Assembly: GCF_014842265.1 (NCBI RefSeq)
Contig: NZ_JACYVI010000001.1
Span: 794,701-858,700, forward strand
Source of the DNA: Pseudomonas sp. CFBP 13711
GTDB taxonomy: Bacteria > Pseudomonadota > Gammaproteobacteria > Pseudomonadales > Pseudomonadaceae
DNA: 64,000 bases
Direction of reading: 5' to 3'
A program made the position numbers and the translations under genes. Of this stretch, positions 41,844-50,596 are shown piece by piece (position 1 is the first letter of the stretch; every line of letters starts with the position of its first letter). The notes beneath the pieces are model-generated. The model saw only the letters and a program-made list of their open reading frames with translations, did no database searches and was not told the origin of the DNA.

Positions 41844-44800
41844 TCAAACCTCGACCCGCTCATCCTTTTTCACCCTGAACCACGCCGCATACAGCGCGGG
41901 CAGGAACAGCAGGGTGAGTGCGGTGGCGACGATCAGGCCGCCCATGATGGCGACGGCCATGGGGCCGAAAAACACGCTGCGTGACAGCGGGATCATCGCC
42001 AGCACCGCCGCCAGCGCGGTGAGCACGATGGGCCTGAAGCGCCGCACCGTTGCTTCAATGATCGCCTGCCAGCGATCCAGACCCGCCGCGATGTCCTGCT
42101 CGATCTGGTCGACCAGAATCACCGAGTTACGCATGATCATCCCCGACAGCGCGATGGTGCCGAGCATTGCCACGAAGCCGAACGGCTGATTGAACAGCAG
42201 CAGAAACAGCGTCACACCGATCAGCCCCAGCGGCGCCGTGAGAAACACCATGAACGTACGGGAGAAACTGCGCAGCTGGATCATCAGCAAGGTCAGCACC
42301 ACCACGATGAACAGCGGCACCCCGGCGTTTACCGAGTTCTGTCCGCGGGCCGAGTCCTCCACCGTGCCGCCCACTTCCAGCAAGTACCCATCGGGCAACT
42401 GCGCGCGCACGTCTTCCAGCGTCGGCAAAATCTGTTTCACCAGCGTTGCCGGCTGCTCCTTGCCATAGATGTCGGCGCGCACCGTCACGTTCGGCAAGCG
42501 GTTGCGGTGCCAGATGATGCCCTCCTCGAAGCCGTATTCAAGCGTCGCCACCTGTGACAAGGCGACGTTGCCGCCATTGTTGGTGGGCACTGACAAGCTG
42601 GCGAGGCTGCCCAGCTCATGGCGTTCCTGCTCCGTCCCGCGCAGGAGGATTTCGATCAACTCGTCGTCCTCGCGGTACTGGCTCACGCTCGACCCGGTCA
42701 GCTGGCTTTGTAGAAAGCGCGACAGGTCCGCCGTGGTCACGCCCAGCGCCCTGGCCCGGTCCTGATCGACGTTGAGATAAACGACTTTGCTCGGCTCTTC
42801 CCAGTCCAGATGCACGTTGACCACATGGGGATTTTCCCTGACCTTCGCGGCCACCTTGCGAGCCAGCGCACGCACTTCATCAATGTGCTCGCCGGTGACG
42901 CGGAACTGCACCGGATAGCCCACGGGAGGGCCGTTTTCCAGGCGGGTGACGCGAGGCCGCAGCATCGGAAACTGCTCATCGAGGGTCTGGATCAGCCAGG
43001 TGCGCAGTGCTTCGCGGTCCTCAATGGTTTTCGCCAGCACGACGAACTGGGCAAAGCTTGCCGCGGGCAGTTGCTGATCCAGCGGCAGGTAAAACCGTGG
43101 CGAACCGGTGCCGACATAGGCCACGTAATTCTCAACGCCGGCGTGTTCCTTGATCATCGCTTCCAGCCGTTTGACCTGCTCGGCGGTGCTGCTGAGCGAG
43201 GCACCTTCGGCGAGCTTCAGGTCAACCATGAGCTCCAGTCGACCGGACGCCGGGAAAAACTGCTGGGGCACGAAGCGGAACATGAAAATCGACAGGGCGA
43301 ACAACGCAATGGTCAACACGATGACCGTCTTGCGGCGCCGCACGCACCAGCCGACCAGCCCGCGAACACGTCGGTAGAACGGCGTGCCGTAAGGGTCAGG
43401 AGCGTGTGCCCCGGTGCCATGTTTAGCCGCATGGATCTTCGCCAGATCCGGCAACAGCCGTGCGCCCAGATACGGCACGAATACCACGGCGGCAATCCAT
43501 GAGGCGATCAGCGCGATGGTCACCACCTGAAAGATCGAGCGGGTGTACTCCCCGGTACTCGACTGCGCGGTGGCGATGGGCAGGAAACCGGCTGCGGTAA
43601 TGAGCGTGCCGGTAAGCATTGGGAACGCCGTGCTGGTCCAGGCGAAGCTCGCGGCCTTTAGCCGGTCGTAACCCTGTTCCATTTTGATCGCCATCATTTC
43701 CACGGCGATGATTGCGTCGTCCACCAACAAGCCCAACGCCAGCACCAGCGCCCCGAGGGAGATCTTGTGCAGGCCGATGCCGAGGTAATACATGCAGGCG
43801 AAGGTCATCGCCAGCACCAGCGGAATTGCCAGCGCCACCACCATTCCGGTGCGCACGCCGAGAGAGAAAAAGCTCACCAGCAGCACGATGCCCAACGCCT
43901 CGGCGAGCACCTGAACGAATTCGCCGACGCTGGTTTTCACCGCCGCAGGCTGGTCCGAGACTTTGCGCAGCTGCATGCCGGCCGGAAGGTTGTTCTGCAA
44001 ACGGGCGAACTCGCCCTCCAGCGCACGGCCCAGCACCAGAATGTCGCCACCGTCTTTCATGGCAACGGCGAGCCCGATGGCATCCTGACCCATGAAGCGC
44101 ATCTGCGGCGCGGGCGGGTCGTTGAAGCCACGGCGCACATCGGCCAGATCGCTGATACGGAACGTGCGATCACCGACGCGGATCGGGAAGCTGCGGATCT
44201 CGTCGACGGTCTGAAAACGCCCGGTCACGCGCAGTTGAACGCGCTCGCTGGGCGTCTCGAAAAAGCTCGCCGCCACCACCGCGTTCTGGGCTTCCAGCGC
44301 CTGCTGCACCGACTGCATCGGCAGGCCAAGGGTGGCGAGTTTGACGTTGGAGAGTTCGATCCAGATCTTCTCGTCCTGCAGACCGAGCAGCTCGACCTTG
44401 CCAACATCCTTGACCCGCTGCAGCTGGATCTGGATGCGGTCGGCGTAATCCTTGAGCACCGCGTAGTCGAAACCCTCCCCCGTGAGCGCATAGATATTGC
44501 CGAACGTGGTGCCGAATTCATCGTTGAAGAACGGGCCCTGCACACCGGTCGGAAGGTTCTGACGGATGTCGCTGATCTTCTTGCGGATCTGATACCAGAG
44601 TTCCGGCAGTCGGGCGGAGACCAGCGAGTCCCTCGCGACAAACGTGACCTGGGATTCACCGGGGCGCGAGAACGAGAAAATGCGCTCGTAATCGCCGGTT
44701 TCCATCAGCTTCTTCTCGATGCGGTCGGTGACTTGCCGCGACACCTCTTCGGCACTCGCGCCCGGCCAGAGGGTACGAATGACCATGGCTTTGAAAGTGA

Positions 44801-44924
44801 AGGGCGGATCTTCACTCTGACCCAGTTTGGTGTAGGAAAGCGCGCCGACTGCGGCCAGCAGAATCATGAGATACAGGACCATCTGCCGATTACGCAGCGC
44901 CCATTCGGACAGATTGAAACGCAT
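41844..44924 (-). CDS. mexK: RND efflux inner-membrane transporter, MexK-like
   Basis: The 1026-residue proton-driven RND pump has twelve membrane helices in the typical pattern and two large periplasmic loops. The TM4 aspartates D402 and D403 (GLLVDDAIIA) carry protons. Length matches MexK (1025 residues), and the neighbourhood (plsB, two small genes, permease, MFP, TetR) is the same as P. aeruginosa mexJK, which exports triclosan and macrolides in that species. The gene starts 4 bases after mexJ ends. Substrates here are unknown. Confidence 0.88.
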   Translation of the reverse strand: MRFNLSEWALRNRQMVLYLMILLAAVGALSYTKLGQSEDPPFTFKAMVIRTLWPGASAEEVSRQVTDRIEKKLMETGDYERIFSFSRPGESQVTFVARDSLVSARLPELWYQIRKKISDIRQNLPTGVQGPFFNDEFGTTFGNIYALTGEGFDYAVLKDYADRIQIQLQRVKDVGKVELLGLQDEKIWIELSNVKLATLGLPMQSVQQALEAQNAVVAASFFETPSERVQLRVTGRFQTVDEIRSFPIRVGDRTFRISDLADVRRGFNDPPAPQMRFMGQDAIGLAVAMKDGGDILVLGRALEGEFARLQNNLPAGMQLRKVSDQPAAVKTSVGEFVQVLAEALGIVLLVSFFSLGVRTGMVVALAIPLVLAMTFACMYYLGIGLHKISLGALVLALGLLVDDAIIAVEMMAIKMEQGYDRLKAASFAWTSTAFPMLTGTLITAAGFLPIATAQSSTGEYTRSIFQVVTIALIASWIAAVVFVPYLGARLLPDLAKIHAAKHGTGAHAPDPYGTPFYRRVRGLVGWCVRRRKTVIVLTIALFALSIFMFRFVPQQFFPASGRLELMVDLKLAEGASLSSTAEQVKRLEAMIKEHAGVENYVAYVGTGSPRFYLPLDQQLPAASFAQFVVLAKTIEDREALRTWLIQTLDEQFPMLRPRVTRLENGPPVGYPVQFRVTGEHIDEVRALARKVAAKVRENPHVVNVHLDWEEPSKVVYLNVDQDRARALGVTTADLSRFLQSQLTGSSVSQYREDDELIEILLRGTEQERHELGSLASLSVPTNNGGNVALSQVATLEYGFEEGIIWHRNRLPNVTVRADIYGKEQPATLVKQILPTLEDVRAQLPDGYLLEVGGTVEDSARGQNSVNAGVPLFIVVVLTLLMIQLRSFSRTFMVFLTAPLGLIGVTLFLLLFNQPFGFVAMLGTIALSGMIMRNSVILVDQIEQDIAAGLDRWQAIIEATVRRFRPIVLTALAAVLAMIPLSRSVFFGPMAVAIMGGLIVATALTLLFLPALYAAWFRVKKDERVEV

Positions 44925-44928
44925 CCCG

Positions 44929-46041
44929 CTACTCCTTCGCCGCCAGCTTGACCGCCCGATTACTGCGGTCGACCGGCCGCACCTGCTCGCCTTCGTGCAG
45001 CACGTGCACGCCCGCTGCGACGACCCAGTCGCTGGTCTGCAAGCCGCTGAGCACCGGCACGGTTTCCTGCCCGTAAGCGCCGACCTGCACCGGCGTGCGT
45101 TTCAGGGTGGAGTCGCTTTGCAGACGCCAGACGTAGGTCACGCCGTTTTCGGCTGTCAGCGCCGACAGCGGCACGGACAACGGCACGGCGTGTTCGGACT
45201 GGATGTACACCCGGGCGCTCTGGCCCAGCTCAGCCGGGACTTTCCCGCCGGCGAAGGCAATGCGTGCGGCAAAGGTGCGCGACCGCGGATCGGCAGCCGG
45301 CGACAGCTCGCGGATACGCCCCGGGAAACGCTGCTCGCGCTGAGTCCAGAGTTCGACGGAAACAGGGTCGCCGATCTTGAAGCGGCCGTAATTCTGCTCC
45401 GGAAGACTGATCGAGACTTCACGCTCGCCGTCGGCGGCCAGGGTGAAGACGGTTTGTCCGGCAGCTACCACTTGACCGACTTCCACCAGTCGTCTGGCGA
45501 TGACACCCTCCTGCGACGCACGAAGCACGGCGTAGCCGGTCTGATTGTCAGCGACGGTCGATTCAGCCTTGAGCTGTCTAAGCCGGGCGTCTGCGGCGCG
45601 GTAGGTGTTTTCAGCGTTGTCGTACAGCGACTTGCTGACCATCTGCCGGTCCATCAGCGTTTTGTAGCGGTCGCGCTCGGAGCGGACCGTCTGCAGGTTG
45701 GCTTCGGCGGCGGCAACTTGCGCGCGGGTGGCGTCCTGTTGCAGGCGCACGTCCTGGGCGTCAAGTTCGGCCAGCGGCTGGTTGGCCTTCACCCGCTCGC
45801 CCTCCTCGACCAGGCGCTTACTGACCTTGCCGGGGATGCGGAAGGCGAGTTCCGGCTCGAAACGGGCATGCACTTCCCCCGGATAGCTGTCCATGGACTG
45901 GGCAGCTTGCTGCGGTTGCACCACCATGGCGGGACGCACGGCGGCGGTCACCGGCGCCTCCTGCTGACACCCGGCAAGTGCGGCGATCAAGCCGACCGGC
46001 AGCGCAAGGAGCTGGGCACGAAGCAGGGCGTCGCGGAGCAT
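44929..46041 (-). CDS. mexJ: RND efflux membrane fusion lipoprotein, MexJ-like
   Basis: The 370-residue periplasmic adaptor has a lipoprotein signal (lipobox ALAGC, C25). A lipoyl/hairpin region with coiled-coil helices (about 85-160) and beta-barrel and membrane-proximal domains follow. It bridges the RND pump and an outer-membrane channel. No outer-membrane factor gene is present in the cluster, as in P. aeruginosa mexJK, where OprM or OpmH serves. It is translated from ATG 46041 with AAGG nearby, 91 bases from the divergent regulator. Confidence 0.9.
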   Translation of the reverse strand: MLRDALLRAQLLALPVGLIAALAGCQQEAPVTAAVRPAMVVQPQQAAQSMDSYPGEVHARFEPELAFRIPGKVSKRLVEEGERVKANQPLAELDAQDVRLQQDATRAQVAAAEANLQTVRSERDRYKTLMDRQMVSKSLYDNAENTYRAADARLRQLKAESTVADNQTGYAVLRASQEGVIARRLVEVGQVVAAGQTVFTLAADGEREVSISLPEQNYGRFKIGDPVSVELWTQREQRFPGRIRELSPAADPRSRTFAARIAFAGGKVPAELGQSARVYIQSEHAVPLSVPLSALTAENGVTYVWRLQSDSTLKRTPVQVGAYGQETVPVLSGLQTSDWVVAAGVHVLHEGEQVRPVDRSNRAVKLAAKE

Positions 46042-46086
46042 GATGAGGCACCTTGGCAGGAGGGCTTTGAATCATTGTACCGGCGA

Positions 46087-46102
46087 GTATATTTAAAATT
46101 AC
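46087..46102. promoter_or_regulatory. candidate operator palindrome between mexL and mexJ
   Basis: A 16-base imperfect palindrome (GTATATTT/AAAATTAC) with 12 of 16 symmetric positions lies centrally in the divergent gap. It is the most AT-rich part of the gap. MexL is known in P. aeruginosa to bind the mexL-mexJ intergenic region and repress both genes. This site is the natural guess for the same protein here. Confidence 0.45.
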
Positions 46103-46132
46103 CGAACTGAACAGTCCACTAATTCGACGAAG

Positions 46133-46780
46133 ATGCCTGACGACTCCATGACCGACTCAACCTCCCCCGCCGGACCCGGCCGCCCCAAGGATCTGGCCAA
46201 GCGCCAGGCCATACTCGAAGCGGCCAAGAACCTGTTCATTCGCAACGGTTACGCCAACACCAGCATGGATGCCGTTGCCGCTGAAGCCGGGGTCTCCAAG
46301 CTCACCGTCTACAGCCACTTCAACGACAAGGAGACATTGTTTTCCTGCGCGGTGGTTGCTCGCTGCGAGGAGCAGGTGCCCGAGTTATTCGTGGACGTGC
46401 CCGCTGATGAGCACGTTGAAAAGGTATTACTGGGTATTGCCAGAGGGTTTCAAACGCTGATCAACAGCCCTGAGTCCATCGACCTGAACCGTTTGATCAT
46501 CGCTTTGGGGCCTCAGGGGGCATCGCTGACTCAGGTGTTCTTCGAAGCAGGACCGCAACGGGTCCTGCACGAACTTGCGCGGTTTTTGAGTAATCTGAGC
46601 GGTAAAAACGGGCTGCATTTTGAATCGCCGCTTAATGCGGCAGGCCATTTTTTGAGCTTGATCAAAGGCGTGCACCATTTCAGGCTTCTCATCGGCACCG
46701 GGGAAATACCGGACGAGCACGCTGCCGACCACCATGCCAGGGAGGTGGTGGCGCTGTTCTTGAAGGCATATCGGGTTTAG
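46133..46780 (+). CDS. mexL: TetR-family repressor, MexL-like
   Basis: The 215-residue regulator has a TetR N-terminal helix-turn-helix (about 20-70, with VAAEAGVSKLTVYSHFNDK) and an all-helical ligand domain. It is transcribed away from mexJ-mexK, the standard arrangement of a repressor controlling an adjacent efflux operon. The first ATG at 46133 is used; a second ATG at 46148 (MTDST) is equally credible as neither has a strong ribosome site. Confidence 0.85.
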   Translation: MPDDSMTDSTSPAGPGRPKDLAKRQAILEAAKNLFIRNGYANTSMDAVAAEAGVSKLTVYSHFNDKETLFSCAVVARCEEQVPELFVDVPADEHVEKVLLGIARGFQTLINSPESIDLNRLIIALGPQGASLTQVFFEAGPQRVLHELARFLSNLSGKNGLHFESPLNAAGHFLSLIKGVHHFRLLIGTGEIPDEHAADHHAREVVALFLKAYRV

Positions 46781-47090
46781 ACGCTGACGGTCAGTGCTCA
46801 CTGTGGGACCGGCTTTAGCCGGGAAAGCGTCAGACGCCACAACATAGCATTGATGGTGCTAACACGGGCCCCTTCCCGGCTGAAGCCGGTCCCACTAATC
46901 GACCGCGTACTCATAGTGGACCGGCTTTAGCCGGGAAGGCGTCGGACGACACACCACAAATCCGATAGCGATCACTGCGGCCTCTTCCCGGCTGAAGCCA
47001 GTCCCACTAATCGACCGCGTACTCATAGTGGGACCGGCTTTAGCCGGGAATGCGGAGTGGAAGACACCACAGAATTTGACTACCAGCTTG
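46781..47090. other. 310-base intergenic repeat cluster between mexL and catalase-like gene
   Basis: No gene is seen. The region is almost filled by five alternating copies of a GGACCGGCTTTAGCCGGGAA palindrome with common spacers, described under the separate repeat entry. The two flanking genes converge on it. Confidence 0.8.
46803..47052. repeat. tandem cluster of a second REP family
   Basis: Five copies of a palindrome with core CCGGCTTTAGCCGG lie at about 46803-46829, 46871-46894 (inverted), 46914-46940, 46984-47007 (inverted) and 47027-47052. Copies 2-3 and 4-5 share the same spacer CTAATCGACCGCGTACTCATAG, and the unit repeats with a period of about 113 bases. The core is unrelated to the GCGAGCTTGCTCGC REPs at 31.6 kb. 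The cluster appears to have grown by tandem duplication of a doublet. Confidence 0.85.
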
Positions 47091-48179
47091 TCAGCGAGGC
47101 TCGTGCATCGGGCAGCCGTTGTGGCTGGCGCGGAAGCCTGAAGACAGCTCGTAGGACGGTTTGCGCGCACGCATGACGCCGCCGAGTGGCCGGTGTTCAA
47201 CAACGCCGTGCCAAGGGCTGAAGGCCATGCCGTCGTCGATTTCCTGCTGACGTTCTTCTGACCAGCTGTCCTGTGTCGGAACGTCGATACGGGCCACGGT
47301 CACGAACGGGCTCAGCTCTTCGGACCATTCCACCGATGCGTCTTCGATCGGCATTTTTTCAAGGTCGGTAGCGAGCTGGATCCGCACGTCCCACATCCCT
47401 CCCTTGCTCAAAAAGTGACTGCGCACCGCTTCCCGCAAACCGTCGGGATGGCCATTCAGGTCGACCTTCTGGTCAGTCAACGCGGTGAGTTCGGGGGAAA
47501 CAGGCACCACGCTCAACTTGGCGTAATAGCGGCCATAGAGAAACGGCACCACGGTGTTAAAAGTTTCACCCAGTACATGGGTCATCGGATGCCCACCCAG
47601 CGATTTCAGCGTGCCACTCTCCCCGCCCATCGCTTCGACCGTCGACTCCAGACCACGAAACAACGCCGACAGCGCTTTCTTCATGTTGGGCACTTTGTCG
47701 GTGGTCTTGGCCAGCAACTTCAAGGTCTTGAGAAAATCCTTCGGCGTGGCGGCCGTGAACGCCCTGGCGTTCTGCATTACGAAGTCCTGGGTAACCTGCC
47801 CTTCACTGCCCGGCAGGCGTGCGCCCTGCACACCGACCAGCTTGATGGCCAGACCGCGTGGCGTTGACACCTTGTCGTCGAGCACATCCCCAGGATTGGT
47901 TGAAAAGCGCATCTTCACGTCCAGCGTGCCGGGGTGGGCGAAGACACCCTGCGCCAACTCGGGCGGCAGATTATCCAGAATGTGGATCTGCCCATGCAGC
48001 AATCCATGGGCTTTGGCATGCACGCTGCGTATGGCATGGCCGTTATCTTTGTAGGTGGTTTCCAGAATACTGTGCATGGCCTCGGCGAGTTCTTTGCTCG
48101 TCTGAGCCTCGTCATCGGGTATCTGCTCAAAGTGCGGCTCGAACGGCAATGGGGTTACAGACAAAGTGGAAGCGCTCAT
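47091..48179 (-). CDS. small catalase-family haem protein
   Basis: The 362-residue protein belongs to the catalase superfamily subgroup of short (about 330-380 residue) proteins. SVHAKAHGLLHGQI (about 52-65) aligns with the distal-haem histidine segment of catalases, and MRFSTNPGDV with the usual R-x-S segment. RGLAIKLVG follows. The catalase C-terminal domain is absent. I cannot place the proximal tyrosine with confidence, so classic H2O2 dismutation is uncertain; relatives may be peroxidases or oxygenases. No signal peptide is seen. It converges with mexL across the repeat cluster. Confidence 0.8.
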   Translation of the reverse strand: MSASTLSVTPLPFEPHFEQIPDDEAQTSKELAEAMHSILETTYKDNGHAIRSVHAKAHGLLHGQIHILDNLPPELAQGVFAHPGTLDVKMRFSTNPGDVLDDKVSTPRGLAIKLVGVQGARLPGSEGQVTQDFVMQNARAFTAATPKDFLKTLKLLAKTTDKVPNMKKALSALFRGLESTVEAMGGESGTLKSLGGHPMTHVLGETFNTVVPFLYGRYYAKLSVVPVSPELTALTDQKVDLNGHPDGLREAVRSHFLSKGGMWDVRIQLATDLEKMPIEDASVEWSEELSPFVTVARIDVPTQDSWSEERQQEIDDGMAFSPWHGVVEHRPLGGVMRARKPSYELSSGFRASHNGCPMHEPR

Positions 48180-48307
48180 CGGTTATCTCCGGCTACGGAT
48201 CAGGTCAGGTTTGTCTCCGACGAGCCCACTCATACGGTGGATTTTCTGGCATCGGCACAGCAGAAGACTGCGCCGATGATTGCCGGGTTCATCTAATCGG
48301 ATGAAGT

Positions 48308-49099
48308 TCACGGCCGCGCGACTTTCAACGCCTTGATCGGGTAAATGTCGTAGCGGCTGGATTTGCCGTCCAGCGCGTAGGACGGCTTGGCGCCTTCGAT
48401 GCTTGGCGCCTTGCGCGGGCGTTTGACCACTACGCGGTGGGTCGCCAGCCCCAGTGCCGCTTCCAGCAACGCCGGAGCGTCCATGTCATCGCCCACCAAG
48501 GGCCGGAACAGGCGCATTTCCTTTTTCACCAGCGCGGTTTTTTCCCGATGAGGAAACATCGGATCAAGGTAGATGACCTGGGGCGGCTCGCCTTCCCATT
48601 GGCGAATCAGCTCAATGGAATTGCCGGTCAACAGGCGCATCTGCGCGATGATCCCGCCCACCTCCAGGTCCCTCACCCCACGCGCCAGGCCGTCTTCAAG
48701 CAGCGCGGCGATGATCGGCTGCCGCTCGATCAGGCTCACTTCGCAGCCCAGACTGGCCAGCACAAAGGCGTCCTTGCCCAGCCCCGCCGTGGCATCCAGC
48801 ACCCGAGGGCGCACGCCCGGCTGAATGCCCACGGCCTTGGCGATCATTTGCCCGCTGCCGCCGCCAAACAGACGCCGATGGGCCGCCTTGCCCTCGATGA
48901 AATCCACACGCACCGGGCCCGGCGCGTCGTCACCCAGTTGCTGCAACTGCAGGCCGTCTTCGGCGACTTGCAGGGCGAAATCCGCGTCGGCGTCGTCCAG
49001 CGGCAAACCCAGTCGCTGCGCCCATTGCGCTGCGGTTTCCTGCCCGTCGGGGGTCAGGCTGTCGACCCGAATGCGGCTGCCCGCGTGCTGCTCAGTCAT
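48308..49099 (-). CDS. rsmJ: 16S rRNA (guanine(1516)-N(2))-methyltransferase
   Basis: RsmJ (YhiQ) methylates G1516 of 16S rRNA. From the ATG at 49099 it has 263 residues. The SAM motif [17 protein letters not shown] (residue about 105) and the catalytic-loop motif [11 protein letters not shown] (about 175) are visible. An upstream open frame of 22 codons is not family sequence. The start of the neighbouring gene diverges 98 bases away. Confidence 0.94.
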   Translation of the reverse strand: MTEQHAGSRIRVDSLTPDGQETAAQWAQRLGLPLDDADADFALQVAEDGLQLQQLGDDAPGPVRVDFIEGKAAHRRLFGGGSGQMIAKAVGIQPGVRPRVLDATAGLGKDAFVLASLGCEVSLIERQPIIAALLEDGLARGVRDLEVGGIIAQMRLLTGNSIELIRQWEGEPPQVIYLDPMFPHREKTALVKKEMRLFRPLVGDDMDAPALLEAALGLATHRVVVKRPRKAPSIEGAKPSYALDGKSSRYDIYPIKALKVARP

Positions 49100-49197
49100 T
49101 GTCTCTACGCGCTCAAATAATCTTAATGATTGGCAGGATCTGCCGATAACAAAAGTATCCGGCATTTTGCCAGACCCACGGGCTGTACTGAGCGCTT

Positions 49198-49827
49198 ATG
49201 TCAGACATTCAGCAAACCTCCTCGATAGGCTATTTGACGTACGCAGGCGACTACAGCGTACGCAATACCCAAACCCTTAGCGGCGTCACGCAGCTCTGGC
49301 AGGATGCGTTTGCCCGTGCGATGGCTCAGCAGGTCGATGACAACGCTGGCGAAACCCCGGAATACAGCGCCGTCGCCACGACGGACCACCTGACCGGCGA
49401 ACCGATTGCCGGCGCAAGCGCACTGGGCAAGATCGTCGAACAACGTGAGTGCCCGGTTCAGGACAAGGAAATCGCGCCGCCGGAGCCGTTGTTCCTGCCG
49501 ATCGCCGAGTTCGAATGGGACCTGGCCGACAAGCCCGCCAAGCCGTTCACCGCGATGGAAATGATCGAGCAGCAACGTAACCTCGAATTCGATGACAACT
49601 GGGTTCGCCCGACCGTGATCAACCCCTACGATGACAGCGTTGAACCCGGCCCGGGCCCTCAGCCTCGTCCGCTGTTCCTGCCGATTGCCGAATTCGAATG
49701 GGACCTGGCCGACAAGCCTGCGACACCGTTCAGCGCGGAAGAGATGACCGAGCAGCAGCGTCATCTGGCCTTCGATAACGGCTGGGCGCGCCCGATCGTG
49801 CTGCAGAACCTTCGTCTCGCTGCCTGA
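49198..49827 (+). CDS. hypothetical protein with an internal 45-residue duplication
   Basis: The 209-residue, acidic protein has no signal peptide or membrane segment. Residues 97-141 and 158-202 are a direct repeat (offset 61) with 20 identical residues in the core, LFLPIAEFEWDLADKPA, followed by (T/S)A-x-EM-x-EQQR-x-LxFD-x-xW-x-RP. The DNA repeat is also clear (49493-49540 and 49676-49723). The linker is proline-rich (EPGPGPQPRP). The RBS is weak (GAGCG). I do not recognise the family; it may be Pseudomonas-specific. The function is unknown. Confidence 0.75.
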   Translation: MSDIQQTSSIGYLTYAGDYSVRNTQTLSGVTQLWQDAFARAMAQQVDDNAGETPEYSAVATTDHLTGEPIAGASALGKIVEQRECPVQDKEIAPPEPLFLPIAEFEWDLADKPAKPFTAMEMIEQQRNLEFDDNWVRPTVINPYDDSVEPGPGPQPRPLFLPIAEFEWDLADKPATPFSAEEMTEQQRHLAFDNGWARPIVLQNLRLAA

Positions 49828-49851
49828 GACTGATCCCGCGTTTGTCACGCC

Positions 49852-50547
49852 TCAGCGACACACCCGCCAGCGTCCCATGTCCAGGTGAAAGTGGTTTCGG
49901 TGCGCGGCGTTGTAGTCCGGGCTCAGCACCGTATTGAACTGCTGACAGGCGCCATCCCTCACCAATCGCAGAAAACGCCCCGCGTCGCCCTCGTCTTTCC
50001 AGTCCTTGAGCACCGAAATCCTGCGTCCGTCTGCCAGACGAAACCCGGCGATGTCCAGCGCGTTGGCGGTAGCGTGCTGGCTCAGACGGCCTTCGCTGCG
50101 GTTGTAGATGTTGCGGCAGGCGAAGCTGCCAAGGTGATCAACCTGGGTGACCTGCCCGAACACCGACTGGGCTGCCGGCTGCAACTGGTGGATATCAAAC
50201 AGCGCATACGCCACGGCAAGGCGACAACTGGACAGAAAACTGCTGCTCAGCGCGACGTCGCCGCCCTGGATGCGCAGCGTGTTGGTCAGCGGGCATTTGG
50301 CGTCGGCGGCGCTGTCCGACTGGTGCGTGTAACGCAGGGTCGAGGTTTGCAGCGCGGCGTCGCACAACGCCGGATCCTCCTGCAATCGCCAGAGCTTGAA
50401 AGGAGTGATGAGGTTGGGCTCGTCCCGCACGTTCAGCGGGGTCCACGGGTTCCAGCGGTCAGCGACAGGCAGCCAGCCACGCCAGATCGACACCGCGACC
50501 GCCGCGCTGATCAAAACCAGAAGAAGAAAGAAGGTCGAGCCGCGCAT
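49852..50547 (-). CDS. extensin-like C-terminal domain protein
   Basis: The 231-residue protein has one N-terminal membrane anchor (about 5-22), then a periplasmic domain. It carries the extensin-C pattern: CDAALQ, CPL, SQHATANALDIAGF (about 155-168) and the HRNHFHLD motif near the C-terminus. The histidines and aspartate suggest a metal-bound hydrolase fold of the M15/D-Ala-D-Ala carboxypeptidase kind, so peptidoglycan is a plausible substrate. Activity is inferred, not shown. Cysteines are several (about 6), fitting a periplasmic disulfide-bonded protein. Confidence 0.82.
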   Translation of the reverse strand: MRGSTFFLLLVLISAAVAVSIWRGWLPVADRWNPWTPLNVRDEPNLITPFKLWRLQEDPALCDAALQTSTLRYTHQSDSAADAKCPLTNTLRIQGGDVALSSSFLSSCRLAVAYALFDIHQLQPAAQSVFGQVTQVDHLGSFACRNIYNRSEGRLSQHATANALDIAGFRLADGRRISVLKDWKDEGDAGRFLRLVRDGACQQFNTVLSPDYNAAHRNHFHLDMGRWRVCR

Positions 50548-50596
50548 GCAGGAGTGTTCTCGTCTGACGTAGGGAAAAATCTACCCCATGTCGACC

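Noticed and set aside
46803..47052. CRISPR-like array
   Set aside because: The repeats are palindromic, alternate in orientation and have repeated rather than unique spacers; no cas genes are near.
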